DNA of 8,518 bases from Ardenticatenia bacterium (GCA_026984385.1 JALSSH010000485.1:1-8518); one strand, 5' to 3'; shown: positions 1-6,125, counted from the stretch's first letter. Notes: a model not told the origin generated them from the sequence alone. Made by a program: numbers and translations.

Positions 1-394
1 CCAGCAAGCGGCGGACCATCTCTTGCACTTGCCCTTTGTCCGCGTTGCCATAACCGGCGATCGCCTGCTTGATCTCGGCGGGTTTGTACTCGTAGATCGG
101 CACGCCCGCTTGCGCCAACGCCAGCAGCACCACGCCGCGCCCTTGCGCCACCGTGATTGCGGTGGTGACGTTGCGCCCGAAGTAAAGGGTCTCGACGGCG
201 GCGGCGTCCGGCTGGTGTTCGCGTAACAAGGCGCTGATCTGCTCGTACAGCATCTGCAAGCGTTCGGCCATCGGATGGCGGGCGGGGGTGCGCACCACGC
301 CGTAGGCGAGCGCTTCGAGCGCGCCGTCGGGATGTTCTCGTATCACGCCGTAGCCGGTGATCGCCGTTCCCGGGTCAATGCCAAGCACGCGCAT
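1..394 (-). CDS. ruvC: Crossover junction endodeoxyribonuclease RuvC (3' end outside window)
   Basis: RuvC is the homodimeric, Mg-dependent nuclease that cuts Holliday junctions symmetrically in the RuvABC recombination and repair complex. The visible 131 codons start MRVLGIDPGTAITGYGVI, the family's N-terminal beta-hairpin of the RNase H fold, with the first catalytic aspartate at D7. The second acidic residue is E68 in VETLYFGRN, and the characteristic stretch YKPAEIKQAIAGYGNADKGQV follows near residues 103-122. The remaining two catalytic acidic residues of the family fall beyond the window edge, so the gene is partial here. The ATG is supported by an AAGGAG ribosome site about 5 bases upstream. 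It lies 84 bases downstream of yebC on the same strand, a frequent bacterial arrangement. A hairpin with a U-rich tract sits just before its ribosome site. The identification is secure. Confidence 0.95.
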   Translation of the reverse strand, partial: MRVLGIDPGTAITGYGVIREHPDGALEALAYGVVRTPARHPMAERLQMLYEQISALLREHQPDAAAVETLYFGRNVTTAITVAQGRGVVLLALAQAGVPIYEYKPAEIKQAIAGYGNADKGQVQEMVRRLL

Positions 395-410
395 AACGTC
401 TCCTTACGGG

Positions 411-445
411 AAAAATAAAGGGCCGCGACCCGTTCGGTTCGCGGC
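411..445 (-). terminator. Hairpin with U-rich tract between yebC and ruvC
   Basis: Bases 423-444 form a 9-base stem with one mismatch and a GTTC loop (CCGCGACCC / GGTTCGCGG), extendable by one pair. Read on the minus strand it is followed directly by a U-rich run (CTTTATTTTT, 420 to 411). This resembles an intrinsic terminator after yebC. Its T-tract ends only a few bases before the ruvC ribosome site, so it could also act as an attenuator or partial terminator tuning ruvC read-through. The T-tract is interrupted, so efficiency is uncertain. Confidence 0.55.
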
Positions 446-478
446 GTGGTTTGCGATAGGGCCGGGTGCACGATGCGG

Positions 479-1234
479 CTATGCAGCAGAAAGCGCAGCG
501 ACGACCTCGTCGGTGAGGCTCAAGTTGGAAGCGACTTTTTGCACGTCGTCCAGCTCTTCCAGTTTTTCGATCAAGCTCATCACTTGCAAAGCCTGCTCGG
601 TGGGCAGCTCCACTTCATTTTGCGGCATCCAGATCAGCTCGCGTTCCTCGACCTTGTAGCCGGCTTCTTCCAGCGAGCGCGCCACCTGGGCCAGCGCTTC
701 GCGCGGGGTGTAAATGGCGAAGATGTCGTCTTCCTGTTGCACATCGTCCGCGCCCGCGTCCGCCGCCAGCAAAAAGACTTCGTCGAAGTCCGCGCCTTCG
801 GCTTGCACGGCCACATAGCCTTTTTGCTCAAATTGCCATGTGACCGCGCCGCTGTTCGCCAAGTTGCCGCCGTTGCGGTTGAGCGTGAATTTAACTTCGG
901 CCAGGGCACGATTCTTGTTGTCGGTCACCACGTTGATCACCAGCGCCACGCCGTGCGGCGCGTAGCCCTCATAAATAATCTCTTCCATCTGCACGGCTTC
1001 GTCGCCGATACCTGCTCCGCGATTGATGGCGCGCTGGATGTTGTCTTTGGGCATGTTGGCGGCTTTGGCCTTGTCAATCGCCAAGCGCAGCGGGGGGTTA
1101 GTTTCCGGATCGGGGCCGCCTCGGCGTGCCGCCATCATAATCTCGCGGGTGATCCGAGTAAAAATCTTGCCGCGCTTGGCGTCTTCTGCGCCTTTTTTGC
1201 GCTTGATGGTTGACCACTTGCTATGACCGGACAT
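479..1234 (-). CDS. yebC: YebC/PmpR/TACO1 family regulatory protein
   Basis: This 251-residue protein belongs to the YebC/TACO1 family, long annotated as DNA-binding transcriptional regulators and more recently linked to the ribosome, where members relieve stalling at proline stretches. The hallmark N-terminus MSGHSKWSTIKRKKGAEDAKR is present, followed by the KIFTRITREI segment, the NPPLRLAIDKAKAANMP stretch and DNIQRAINRG near residues 66-75. The second domain contains YEGYAPHGVALV and the NRNGGNLANSGAV signature near residues 119-131. The length matches the family norm of about 240-250 residues. The ATG is preceded by GAAAGGG about 7 bases upstream. Its own promoter is predicted in the divergent region to the right, and ruvC follows downstream. 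Which subfamily it belongs to, and whether it acts mainly in transcription or translation here, cannot be decided from sequence alone. Confidence 0.95.
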   Translation of the reverse strand: MSGHSKWSTIKRKKGAEDAKRGKIFTRITREIMMAARRGGPDPETNPPLRLAIDKAKAANMPKDNIQRAINRGAGIGDEAVQMEEIIYEGYAPHGVALVINVVTDNKNRALAEVKFTLNRNGGNLANSGAVTWQFEQKGYVAVQAEGADFDEVFLLAADAGADDVQQEDDIFAIYTPREALAQVARSLEEAGYKVEERELIWMPQNEVELPTEQALQVMSLIEKLEELDDVQKVASNLSLTDEVVAALSAA

Positions 1235-1291
1235 TGGCTAACCCTTTCCGTTCGTCGCCGCGTGGGCGTTTCTGAGTTCATGCTTCACGAG

Positions 1292-1303
1292 CAAGCGCGC
1301 TTG
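1292..1303. repeat. 12-base perfect palindrome in the yebC leader
   Basis: CAAGCGCGCTTG is self-complementary and lies downstream of the predicted yebC transcription start, so it would be in the untranslated leader. It could be a regulator site or a small RNA hairpin. In a GC-rich genome a single palindrome of this length is weak evidence. Confidence 0.3.
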
Positions 1304-1335
1304 GCGTTTGCCGTTGGTGTTTTTTCCTTGTCCTG

Positions 1336-1363
1336 ATTATACAGCACGCCCCCGCGCGGGCAA
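1336..1363 (-). promoter_or_regulatory. Predicted sigma-70-type promoter for yebC
   Basis: On the minus strand TTGCCC (1363 to 1358, 4 of 6 matches to TTGACA) and a perfect TATAAT (1341 to 1336) are separated by 16 bases. Transcription would start near 1329, giving a leader of about 95 bases before yebC. The palindrome CCCGCGCGGG at 1351-1360 fills part of the spacer and overlaps the -35 box, a position where a repressor could act. Confidence 0.55.
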
Positions 1364-1399
1364 GCGTTGGTCGCCCCACCTTCCCACGTAACGCACAAT

Positions 1400-1427
1400 T
1401 TGAACTCGGTGCACATTAGGATAGAAT
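1400..1427 (+). promoter_or_regulatory. Predicted promoter for the SRPBCC gene
   Basis: TTGAAC (1400-1405) and TAGAAT (1422-1427) are separated by 16 bases, with a likely start near 1434 and a leader of about 40 bases. The region between yebC and this gene is locally AT-richer than the genes around it, as expected for divergent promoters. Confidence 0.5.
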
Positions 1428-1473
1428 AGACGCAGTGATGCAACTTACTTAGCAGCTTACGAGGGACAATTCC

Positions 1474-2775
1474 GTGACGCTGATTGACCAGCGCATCTTA
1501 GTTGATGCCCCGCCGCAAGTGGTTTGGGACTATCTTTCCGACCCGGACAAAATCACGTTGTGGCACACCGGCTATCGCAAAATTTCTGTGCTCACCACGC
1601 AGCGCACCGGCTTGGGCACACGCCGCCGTTGCACCCTAACGAGCACCGGCAAAGACATTATCGAGGAGATCACCGCGTGGGTGGACGGCTTGGGCTATGA
1701 ATACGTGCTCATCGAGGGCGGCCCGTACCGTTCGATGCGTGCGCGTGTGCGTTTGCAGGCCGTGCCGGACGGAACGACCGTGCAATGGACGGTCCTTTAT
1801 AAACCCAAGGGCCTTTGGAGAACACTGAAAAACCTTTTCGGCGGGCGTCGGCAGATGCAACACATGATGGCCGAAAGTTTGCGCCAGCTCCGCCGCCGCA
1901 TTGACGAACTGGGGTTGCGCATGGACGCGGAATATCGGCAGCGCGTGGCGATGCGTGAGCGGCTGGACGCGGCTCAGCGTGCCCAATATCAACCACGCCA
2001 CGTTGCGCAACCGGAAACGCCCGCCGCCGCCGATGCACAAGCGCCAACGCCCCCCACCCCGTCCGCTGCGCCTCAGCCTGTGCCGGTGGCAACGGGGGCC
2101 GTGCCTTCCTTTGTACAGGACTTGATCGGCAGTGATGAGGCTGCCAATGGGACAGATAGCCACGTTGCCGACACCGCGCCAAAACCGCCTGCAGGATGGA
2201 AAGAGGCCTTGGCCGAACAAAGCATTACGCCGCCGTCCTCGGCCATGCCCACGCCGCAAAGCACGCCGGCGGTTCATGTTGCGCCGCCAACGGGCGCTCC
2301 TTCCCTCAGCAAAGCGCCGACCCGTCCCCTGCCGCCGCGTCCGGAGGCAGAAGCCGCCACGCCGCCCGCATCCACCGAGCCGGACTATCGCCGCCCGACA
2401 CCACCGCGCGGCATTCCTGCGGTGCGCCAACAGGTAGTCACCGCAGCGGTTGACCCGTCCACGCCGCTCTCTGCCGAGCGCCCCGCAAGCCGCCCTGCCC
2501 ACTTGCCGCCGCCGACCTCCCCACGCGACACCGGCGAGGTCAGCATTTGGGAAGTTTTCGGGGTCACGCCGCCCAGCGCGCAGGACGCGGGCGCCCTGGA
2601 GGATTTGATCGCGTCGGTTTCGGCACGCAAGTTGGCGCATCGTCGCCGTCAAGCGCGCACCAAATGCCCGCCGAACGTGCGTTATGCCGGTTTGCGGGTA
2701 GGGTTACGCTTGCGGTTGATGTGGCGAGCGGTGCGGGTGCGCGTGCGGCATTTGTGGCCGTCGGACGAAGTTTAG
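1474..2775 (+). CDS. SRPBCC (START/Bet v1-like) domain protein with long Pro/Ala-rich tail
   Basis: Residues about 3-145 form an SRPBCC/polyketide-cyclase-like helix-grip domain, which usually binds a hydrophobic ligand in a deep pocket. It opens with IDQRILVDAPPQVVWDYLSDPDKITLWH, the family's first strand and helix, and ends with a long helix around MAESLRQLRRRIDELG (132-147). Residues 148-172 are charged and probably helical. Residues 178-350 are low-complexity, rich in Pro, Ala and Thr, with a short island PSFVQDLIGSDE (211-222). The motif VSIWEVFGV (356-364) precedes a possible amphipathic helix. The last 50 residues are very arginine-rich. There is no signal peptide or clear membrane segment. 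The start is GTG with GAGGGA upstream; there is no competing ATG before residue 89. Ligand and role are unknown. It stands alone between its own promoter and a terminator. Confidence 0.85.
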   Translation: MTLIDQRILVDAPPQVVWDYLSDPDKITLWHTGYRKISVLTTQRTGLGTRRRCTLTSTGKDIIEEITAWVDGLGYEYVLIEGGPYRSMRARVRLQAVPDGTTVQWTVLYKPKGLWRTLKNLFGGRRQMQHMMAESLRQLRRRIDELGLRMDAEYRQRVAMRERLDAAQRAQYQPRHVAQPETPAAADAQAPTPPTPSAAPQPVPVATGAVPSFVQDLIGSDEAANGTDSHVADTAPKPPAGWKEALAEQSITPPSSAMPTPQSTPAVHVAPPTGAPSLSKAPTRPLPPRPEAEAATPPASTEPDYRRPTPPRGIPAVRQQVVTAAVDPSTPLSAERPASRPAHLPPPTSPRDTGEVSIWEVFGVTPPSAQDAGALEDLIASVSARKLAHRRRQARTKCPPNVRYAGLRVGLRLRLMWRAVRVRVRHLWPSDEV

Positions 2776-2779
2776 CGAC

Positions 2780-2806
2780 AAAAAAACGGCGCGTGCAGCG
2801 CCGTTT
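2780..2806 (-). terminator. Intrinsic terminator of tRNA-His
   Basis: A 9-base perfect stem (2784-2792 with 2798-2806, AAACGGCGC / GCGCCGTTT) closes a GTGCA loop. On the minus strand it is followed by seven T residues (2786 to 2780), a textbook rho-independent terminator 4 bases after the tRNA CCA end. In the plus direction only three T residues follow, so it may serve the SRPBCC gene weakly as well. Confidence 0.85.
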
Positions 2807-2810
2807 AGCT

Positions 2811-2887
2811 TGGGGTGGCTGGAGGGATTTGAACCCTCGTTCTTCTGATCCACAGTCAGACGTGTTAACCCCTACACCACAGCCACC
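2811..2887 (-). tRNA. tRNA-His (anticodon GTG)
   Basis: Reading the minus strand, the acceptor arms GTGGCTG (2886 to 2880) and CAGCCAC (2821 to 2815) pair over 7 bases. The anticodon arm TCTGA-CTGTGGA-TCAGA places GTG at 2853 to 2851. The T arm has GAGGG-TTCAAAT-CCCTC. The extra 5' G (2887) faces the discriminator C (2814), the G-1:C73 identity pair that histidyl-tRNA synthetase requires. The 3' CCA is encoded at 2813 to 2811. It has its own promoter just upstream and a terminator just downstream, so it is a single-gene unit lying antisense between two plus-strand genes. Confidence 0.97.
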
Positions 2888-2898
2888 ATGTTGAGCGC

Positions 2899-2928
2899 AT
2901 TGTAGCATAACTGCCAGGGGAGCGCCAG
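2899..2928 (-). promoter_or_regulatory. Predicted promoter of tRNA-His
   Basis: The minus strand carries TACAAT (2904 to 2899) preceded by TGC, an extended -10 element, with a weak CTGGCG -35 candidate (2928 to 2923) 18 bases further up. Transcription would begin around 2892, only about 5 bases before the mature tRNA 5' end. Confidence 0.55.
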
Positions 2929-2948
2929 AGCGATTTTGAGCGTTTTTT

Positions 2949-3008
2949 GCGGGCGACCTCGCCAGCGCGAGCCGCACTGAGCGCGCGTCTCGCGCTGACG
3001 TCGCCCGC
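2949..3008. repeat. GC-rich imperfect inverted repeat, first of two
   Basis: GCGGGCGAC (2949-2957) pairs with GTCGCCCGC (3000-3008), and inside it AGCGCGAG (2964-2971) pairs with CTCGCGCT (2989-2996). The two stems are separated by a 6 by 3 internal loop and close a 17-base loop. No open reading frame is plausible here. It lies in the 223-base gap between tRNA-His and fmt and could be a REP-like element or part of a structured fmt leader. Confidence 0.55.
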
Positions 3009-3014
3009 CCGCCT

Positions 3015-3069
3015 CGGCGCGCACGTCGGACGCCACGTCGCTACGCTCGCGGCGTCCTCGCGCGCGCCG
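3015..3069. repeat. GC-rich imperfect inverted repeat, second of two
   Basis: CGGCGCGC (3015-3022) pairs with GCGCGCCG (3062-3069), and inside it GGACGCC (3028-3034) pairs with GGCGTCC (3051-3057) around a 16-base loop containing TCGCTACGCTCG. It follows the first inverted repeat by 6 bases and ends about 29 bases before the fmt ribosome site. Function is unknown. The arrangement of two adjacent palindromes recalls bacterial REP/BIME-type elements. Confidence 0.55.
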
Positions 3070-3110
3070 CCCCCAAGCTGAGCCTAGCAATGCCAGGAAA
3101 GGAGCACAGG

Positions 3111-4097
3111 ATGCCGCACTATGACGTTGCCGAACCCGTGCGCGTGGTTTTTATGGGCACGCCGGACTTCGCCGTGCCGACCTTACGCGCTTTGTTGGAA
3201 AGCGAGCGCTATCGGGTGGTGGGCGTGGTCACGCAGCCGGATCGGCCCGCCGGACGCGGGCGGACGTTGCGCCCGTCGCCGGTCAAGGCGGTGGCGCTGG
3301 AAGCGGGCGTGCCGATCGCGCAGCCGCGCAAAACGCACGAGCCATCCGCCTTCGCGCAGTTGCAAACTTGGGCGCCGGATTTCCTCGTTGTGGTCGCCTT
3401 TGGGCAAATTTTGCGCCAGGCGGTGTTGGATTTGGCGCGTGTGATGCCGATCAACGTGCACGCTTCACTGCTACCGCGTTGGCGGGGCGCCGCGCCAATT
3501 CAGTACGCCATCCGTGCAGGCGACGCCGAGACGGGGATTACCACGATGCAAATGGACGCGGGGATGGACACCGGCCCGATCCTTTTGCAAGAGACCGTGC
3601 CCATTGTGCCGAACGAGACGGGGCAGAGCTTGCACGACAAACTCGCGCCGCTGGGCGCTAAGTTGCTGATTCGCACCTTGGACGGCGTGTTGAGCGGCGC
3701 GGTTGTGCCGCGTCCTCAACCCGATGACGCCGCGCTGGTGAGCTATGCACCGATGTTAAAAAAAGAGGAAGGCGCGCTCAATTGGGCACAGTCCGCCGCC
3801 GAAATTGACCGCCACGTGCGCGCCTTTTTCCCCTGGCCGGGCACGTACACGCATTGGGGCGAAAAGCGGCTGAAGATCGTCGCCGGTTTCCCTGCTGAAG
3901 ACATGCGGCTAGAAGCTGCGCCCGGGCAAGTGCTGCTGAGTGCGGGGACGCCGCTACAAGCGCGCGCGCCGCTGATGATCGCCACCGGAAACGGCGTGTA
4001 CGTGCCGACCCGCCTACAACTGGCCGGACGCAAAGCGCAAGACGCACGCGCCTTTCTCAACGGCGCGCCGGAGATCGTGGGCGCGGTGCTGGAGTAA
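3111..4097 (+). CDS. fmt: Methionyl-tRNA formyltransferase
   Basis: Fmt transfers a formyl group from 10-formyl-tetrahydrofolate to Met-tRNA(fMet), producing the bacterial initiator. Using the ATG at 3111 the protein has 328 residues, close to the usual 310-330. The N-terminal formyltransferase domain begins VRVVFMGTPDFAVPTL. It holds the catalytic Asn and His in INVHAS (N115, H117), the family signature SLLPRWRGAAPIQ (119-131) and the third catalytic residue in MDAGMDTGPIL (D153). The C-terminal OB-fold domain follows from about residue 207, with MLKKEEGALNW and FFPWPGT. The in-frame ATG at 3090 is less likely because GGAG lies 6 bases before 3111. The often adjacent def gene is not present here. 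Its stop is only 13 bases from the stop of the converging restriction gene. No convincing plus-strand promoter is visible upstream. Confidence 0.96.
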   Translation: MPHYDVAEPVRVVFMGTPDFAVPTLRALLESERYRVVGVVTQPDRPAGRGRTLRPSPVKAVALEAGVPIAQPRKTHEPSAFAQLQTWAPDFLVVVAFGQILRQAVLDLARVMPINVHASLLPRWRGAAPIQYAIRAGDAETGITTMQMDAGMDTGPILLQETVPIVPNETGQSLHDKLAPLGAKLLIRTLDGVLSGAVVPRPQPDDAALVSYAPMLKKEEGALNWAQSAAEIDRHVRAFFPWPGTYTHWGEKRLKIVAGFPAEDMRLEAAPGQVLLSAGTPLQARAPLMIATGNGVYVPTRLQLAGRKAQDARAFLNGAPEIVGAVLE

Positions 4098-4110
4098 GCA
4101 AACGCCTTGT

Positions 4111-5235
4111 TTAGAGCTGAGCTTGTGCTGCTAATCGCATGGTCAAAAAAGCTTCTTTGAGTTCTTGGTTGACCGCACTCTCTGGCTCAGCAAGCAACAA
4201 AGTTTGGTAGGTTTCCAGAAAAGTCATGCGCAAGCGGTGGAATAGATGCAAGAAATGTCGGAGAAAACCGATACAGTCGAGGATAACAAACTCAACTCCT
4301 GTTTCGTCGTAGAGGCCCTGTGCAAATTCTTGCACTTCGAGAGAAATTGGCTCTGTGGTAATAAAAATATAGTTATCAGGCAATGAGTAGCTCTGTGTGA
4401 CCTTCTCGATTGCCAGAACGACATCGTTACGTGTTACACGACGTGTTTTAATTTCATATGTTGTCACTATATCTTGGGCGTTAAGGAGCGTAATTTCCAC
4501 ATCTCCCAACGCTCCCGTTTGAGCATCGGCGGCATTATGTTTGCGAAGGGGGAGTGTCCGTTCTTTAAGATATTCTTGGGCACATTGGTACACTGCAGCT
4601 ATGGCTAGAACGGGCAGACGGCTACTCCGTTTTAGGCCAATATGCTTCTCAATTAGGGAAACGATGGCCTCTGATGACAAGGTTTTTTCTCCTTGAGCGG
4701 CATCAAGAGTCGCTAGAAGGGAACGTACTCTCTGTTCTTTTTCTTCACGTATTTGGATGAGCCATCGAAGGAGTTCTGTCAGTATTTCTTCGGCTGTAAC
4801 CTGCTCGGTGTGTATTGCATTTAGAATGTTCAAAGTTGCTTGATAGAGATCTGCAGGCCTGCCAACGAGGTTGCTTTTAGGCGTTAACACCGTGTTTCGG
4901 TTACGGAATGCGGGGGTTAGAAAAGCGGTGGTAGGATTGCAGGGCAATTGATGTTGTAGAACAAAAGGGCCAACGAATTTTTCGTCATAAGTGCGTCCTG
5001 AATAAGCATCAGGGGACCCTATTTCGGTGTAAGGTTTGCGAATATCCACATCGGGTTGGTGGGTCTTGGCGAGCGCACAAGCTAAAAGAAAGCGAGCACA
5101 TGCGCGGTTACTCGGATTCCGAGCGATGTACTCGACTTGGCGTGTAATTTCCCGTAGCTGAATAATCGGCTCCGTTCCAATACTCAGCGCTCGTTGATAG
5201 GCTCGTTCCAAAATGTCTGCTGGTGTACGTGCCAC
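4111..5235 (-). CDS. Type II restriction endonuclease, probably SacI family
   Basis: This 374-residue protein is read as the restriction enzyme partner of the adjacent methyltransferase. A PD-(D/E)XK-type site is visible late in the protein: LGDVEITL (D245) followed by YEIKTRRV (E261, K263), with a strand FVILDCIGF near residues 316-324. The N-terminal half has RACARFLLACALAKT (44-58), then TYDEKFVGPFVLQH and TTAFLTPAFRNRN (102-114). This layout resembles endonucleases annotated as SacI family; that family name is my recognition, not a search result. The start is GTG, set by GAGGAGG just upstream inside the methyltransferase gene, giving a 52-base overlap. Codon choice and base composition are AT-richer than in fmt, which suggests transfer. 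No frameshift or internal stop is seen, so it may be active. The recognition sequence is unknown. Confidence 0.75.
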   Translation of the reverse strand: MARTPADILERAYQRALSIGTEPIIQLREITRQVEYIARNPSNRACARFLLACALAKTHQPDVDIRKPYTEIGSPDAYSGRTYDEKFVGPFVLQHQLPCNPTTAFLTPAFRNRNTVLTPKSNLVGRPADLYQATLNILNAIHTEQVTAEEILTELLRWLIQIREEKEQRVRSLLATLDAAQGEKTLSSEAIVSLIEKHIGLKRSSRLPVLAIAAVYQCAQEYLKERTLPLRKHNAADAQTGALGDVEITLLNAQDIVTTYEIKTRRVTRNDVVLAIEKVTQSYSLPDNYIFITTEPISLEVQEFAQGLYDETGVEFVILDCIGFLRHFLHLFHRLRMTFLETYQTLLLAEPESAVNQELKEAFLTMRLAAQAQL

Positions 5236-6056
5236 TGTGCCTCCTCATGTTGGATATCGTAATTGACCCACAAAACTTCTTGGCGGGCACTTTTGGCCGA
5301 ATGAACGAGTTTAACAGGTGCTTCAATACATACCCAATCACTGTACAGGTTGTCGAGTAACTCGCAGTGGTAACCGGAGAGTGCTACTTTTCCCTTCACT
5401 GAGTGTAGAAGTTGCGCCAGCCTTTCATGCTCCCTGTCCGTCATCTCGTATTTATAGGCTTTACTATCCCCTCGTGTACTGTGGGGATAGGGGGGATCAC
5501 AGTAAAAAAGCGTCTCGGGGCTATCATAGCGTTGGATCACGTGAAAGGCGTCGTCGTGTTCGATTTGTACCCGTAGCAATCGCTGGGCAATCTCAGGTAG
5601 TGCCTCGATACTGCCTAACCACCGCGAAACGGCACCTGCCATTCCTGCACGAGTTGTCAGTCGACAGTGTGCCCAGCGTCCTGTGCTGGCAGTTTGGGCA
5701 AGACCTGTACGTACTTGACGTGCGCGTATATAAAAGCGGCGTGCACGTTCCAGGTCGGAAAGATTATCTGCAGGTCCGAGAATGGCTTTTTCAAATTCTT
5801 CGCGTGAAAATGGGGTCAAGCCGATGGCTTCTAGCAAGGCTGTTCTGTTTTCACGTAGCACTCGGAAAAAATTAACGACTTCTCCGTCTATATCATTGTA
5901 CGTTTCCACAGGAGACGGCGGACGATTTAGAAGCACTGCAGCAGAACCACCAAAAGGCTCGCAGTAATGCGTGCTTGGTGGCAACAAAGGAAGTAGCCAG
6001 CTCAAATGGCTGTATTTTCCGCCGTACCACCCAAACGCAATGAGTTTTCGCGCCAT
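5184..6056 (-). CDS. DNA adenine-N6 methyltransferase, Dam/D12 class
   Basis: This 290-residue enzyme transfers a methyl group from S-adenosylmethionine to adenine in DNA and should protect the host from the adjacent endonuclease. Motif order is that of the alpha (Dam-like, MethyltransfD12) group: motif X FGWYGGKYSHL near residues 8-18, motif I CEPFGGSAAVLL (32-43), NDID (54-57), then a target-recognition region, and catalytic motif IV DPPYPHSTRG (187-196). Near the C-terminus lies the EVLWVNYD segment. Length fits the family (260-300). I chose the ATG at 6056 because AAAGGG lies 8 bases upstream; the ATG at 6062 is only 2 bases from it and would add two residues. It is the first gene of the cassette, so methylase is made before nuclease. 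It could be a DNA adenine methylase of GATC or another specificity; sequence alone does not tell. Confidence 0.9.
   Translation of the reverse strand: MARKLIAFGWYGGKYSHLSWLLPLLPPSTHYCEPFGGSAAVLLNRPPSPVETYNDIDGEVVNFFRVLRENRTALLEAIGLTPFSREEFEKAILGPADNLSDLERARRFYIRARQVRTGLAQTASTGRWAHCRLTTRAGMAGAVSRWLGSIEALPEIAQRLLRVQIEHDDAFHVIQRYDSPETLFYCDPPYPHSTRGDSKAYKYEMTDREHERLAQLLHSVKGKVALSGYHCELLDNLYSDWVCIEAPVKLVHSAKSARQEVLWVNYDIQHEEAQWHVHQQTFWNEPINER
5240..5246 (-). promoter_or_regulatory. Strong ribosome binding site for the endonuclease, inside the methyltransferase gene
   Basis: GAGGAGG on the minus strand ends 4 bases before the GTG at 5235. It decides the endonuclease start. Because it lies within translated methyltransferase mRNA, it allows translational coupling of the two genes. 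Confidence 0.7.
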
Positions 6057-6096
6057 AAGCATAACCCTTTGAGCAGCTTAACTTCACCCTGCGGCC

Positions 6097-6125
6097 ATTA
6101 TATCACACATGGAACAAGTGTTCCT
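6097..6125 (-). promoter_or_regulatory. Predicted promoter of the restriction-modification operon
   Basis: A perfect TATAAT (6102 to 6097) on the minus strand has AGGAAC (6125 to 6120) 17 bases upstream as a weak -35. Transcription would start near 6090, giving a leader of about 34 bases. The -35 lies in one half of the palindrome at 6111-6124. Confidence 0.6.

Noticed and set aside
446..1213. 255-codon open frame on the plus strand across yebC
   Set aside because: It is the antisense shadow of yebC in GC-rich sequence, with no family resemblance and no ribosome site.
1636..2652. 338-codon minus-strand frame across the SRPBCC gene
   Set aside because: Arg/Gly-rich antisense shadow of the Pro/Ala-rich coding region; the plus-strand frame has a recognisable domain, promoter and ribosome site.
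2547..2894. 115-codon plus-strand frame crossing the tRNA and terminator
   Set aside because: It overlaps the SRPBCC gene end, the tRNA terminator and the tRNA itself, so it cannot be a real coding region.
2872..3090. 72-codon minus-strand frame in the gap upstream of fmt
   Set aside because: It runs through the two palindromes and the tRNA-His promoter; Arg/Gly-rich with no ribosome site.
3090..3110. Upstream ATG for fmt
   Set aside because: In frame, but the GGAG ribosome site lies after it and serves the ATG at 3111.
4098..4113. Terminator between the converging fmt and endonuclease genes
   Set aside because: Only a 4-base stem (AAAC/GTTT) is visible in the 13-base gap, too weak to call.
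5318..5875. 185-codon plus-strand frame opposite the methyltransferase
   Set aside because: Antisense to a well-conserved enzyme and without recognisable motifs.
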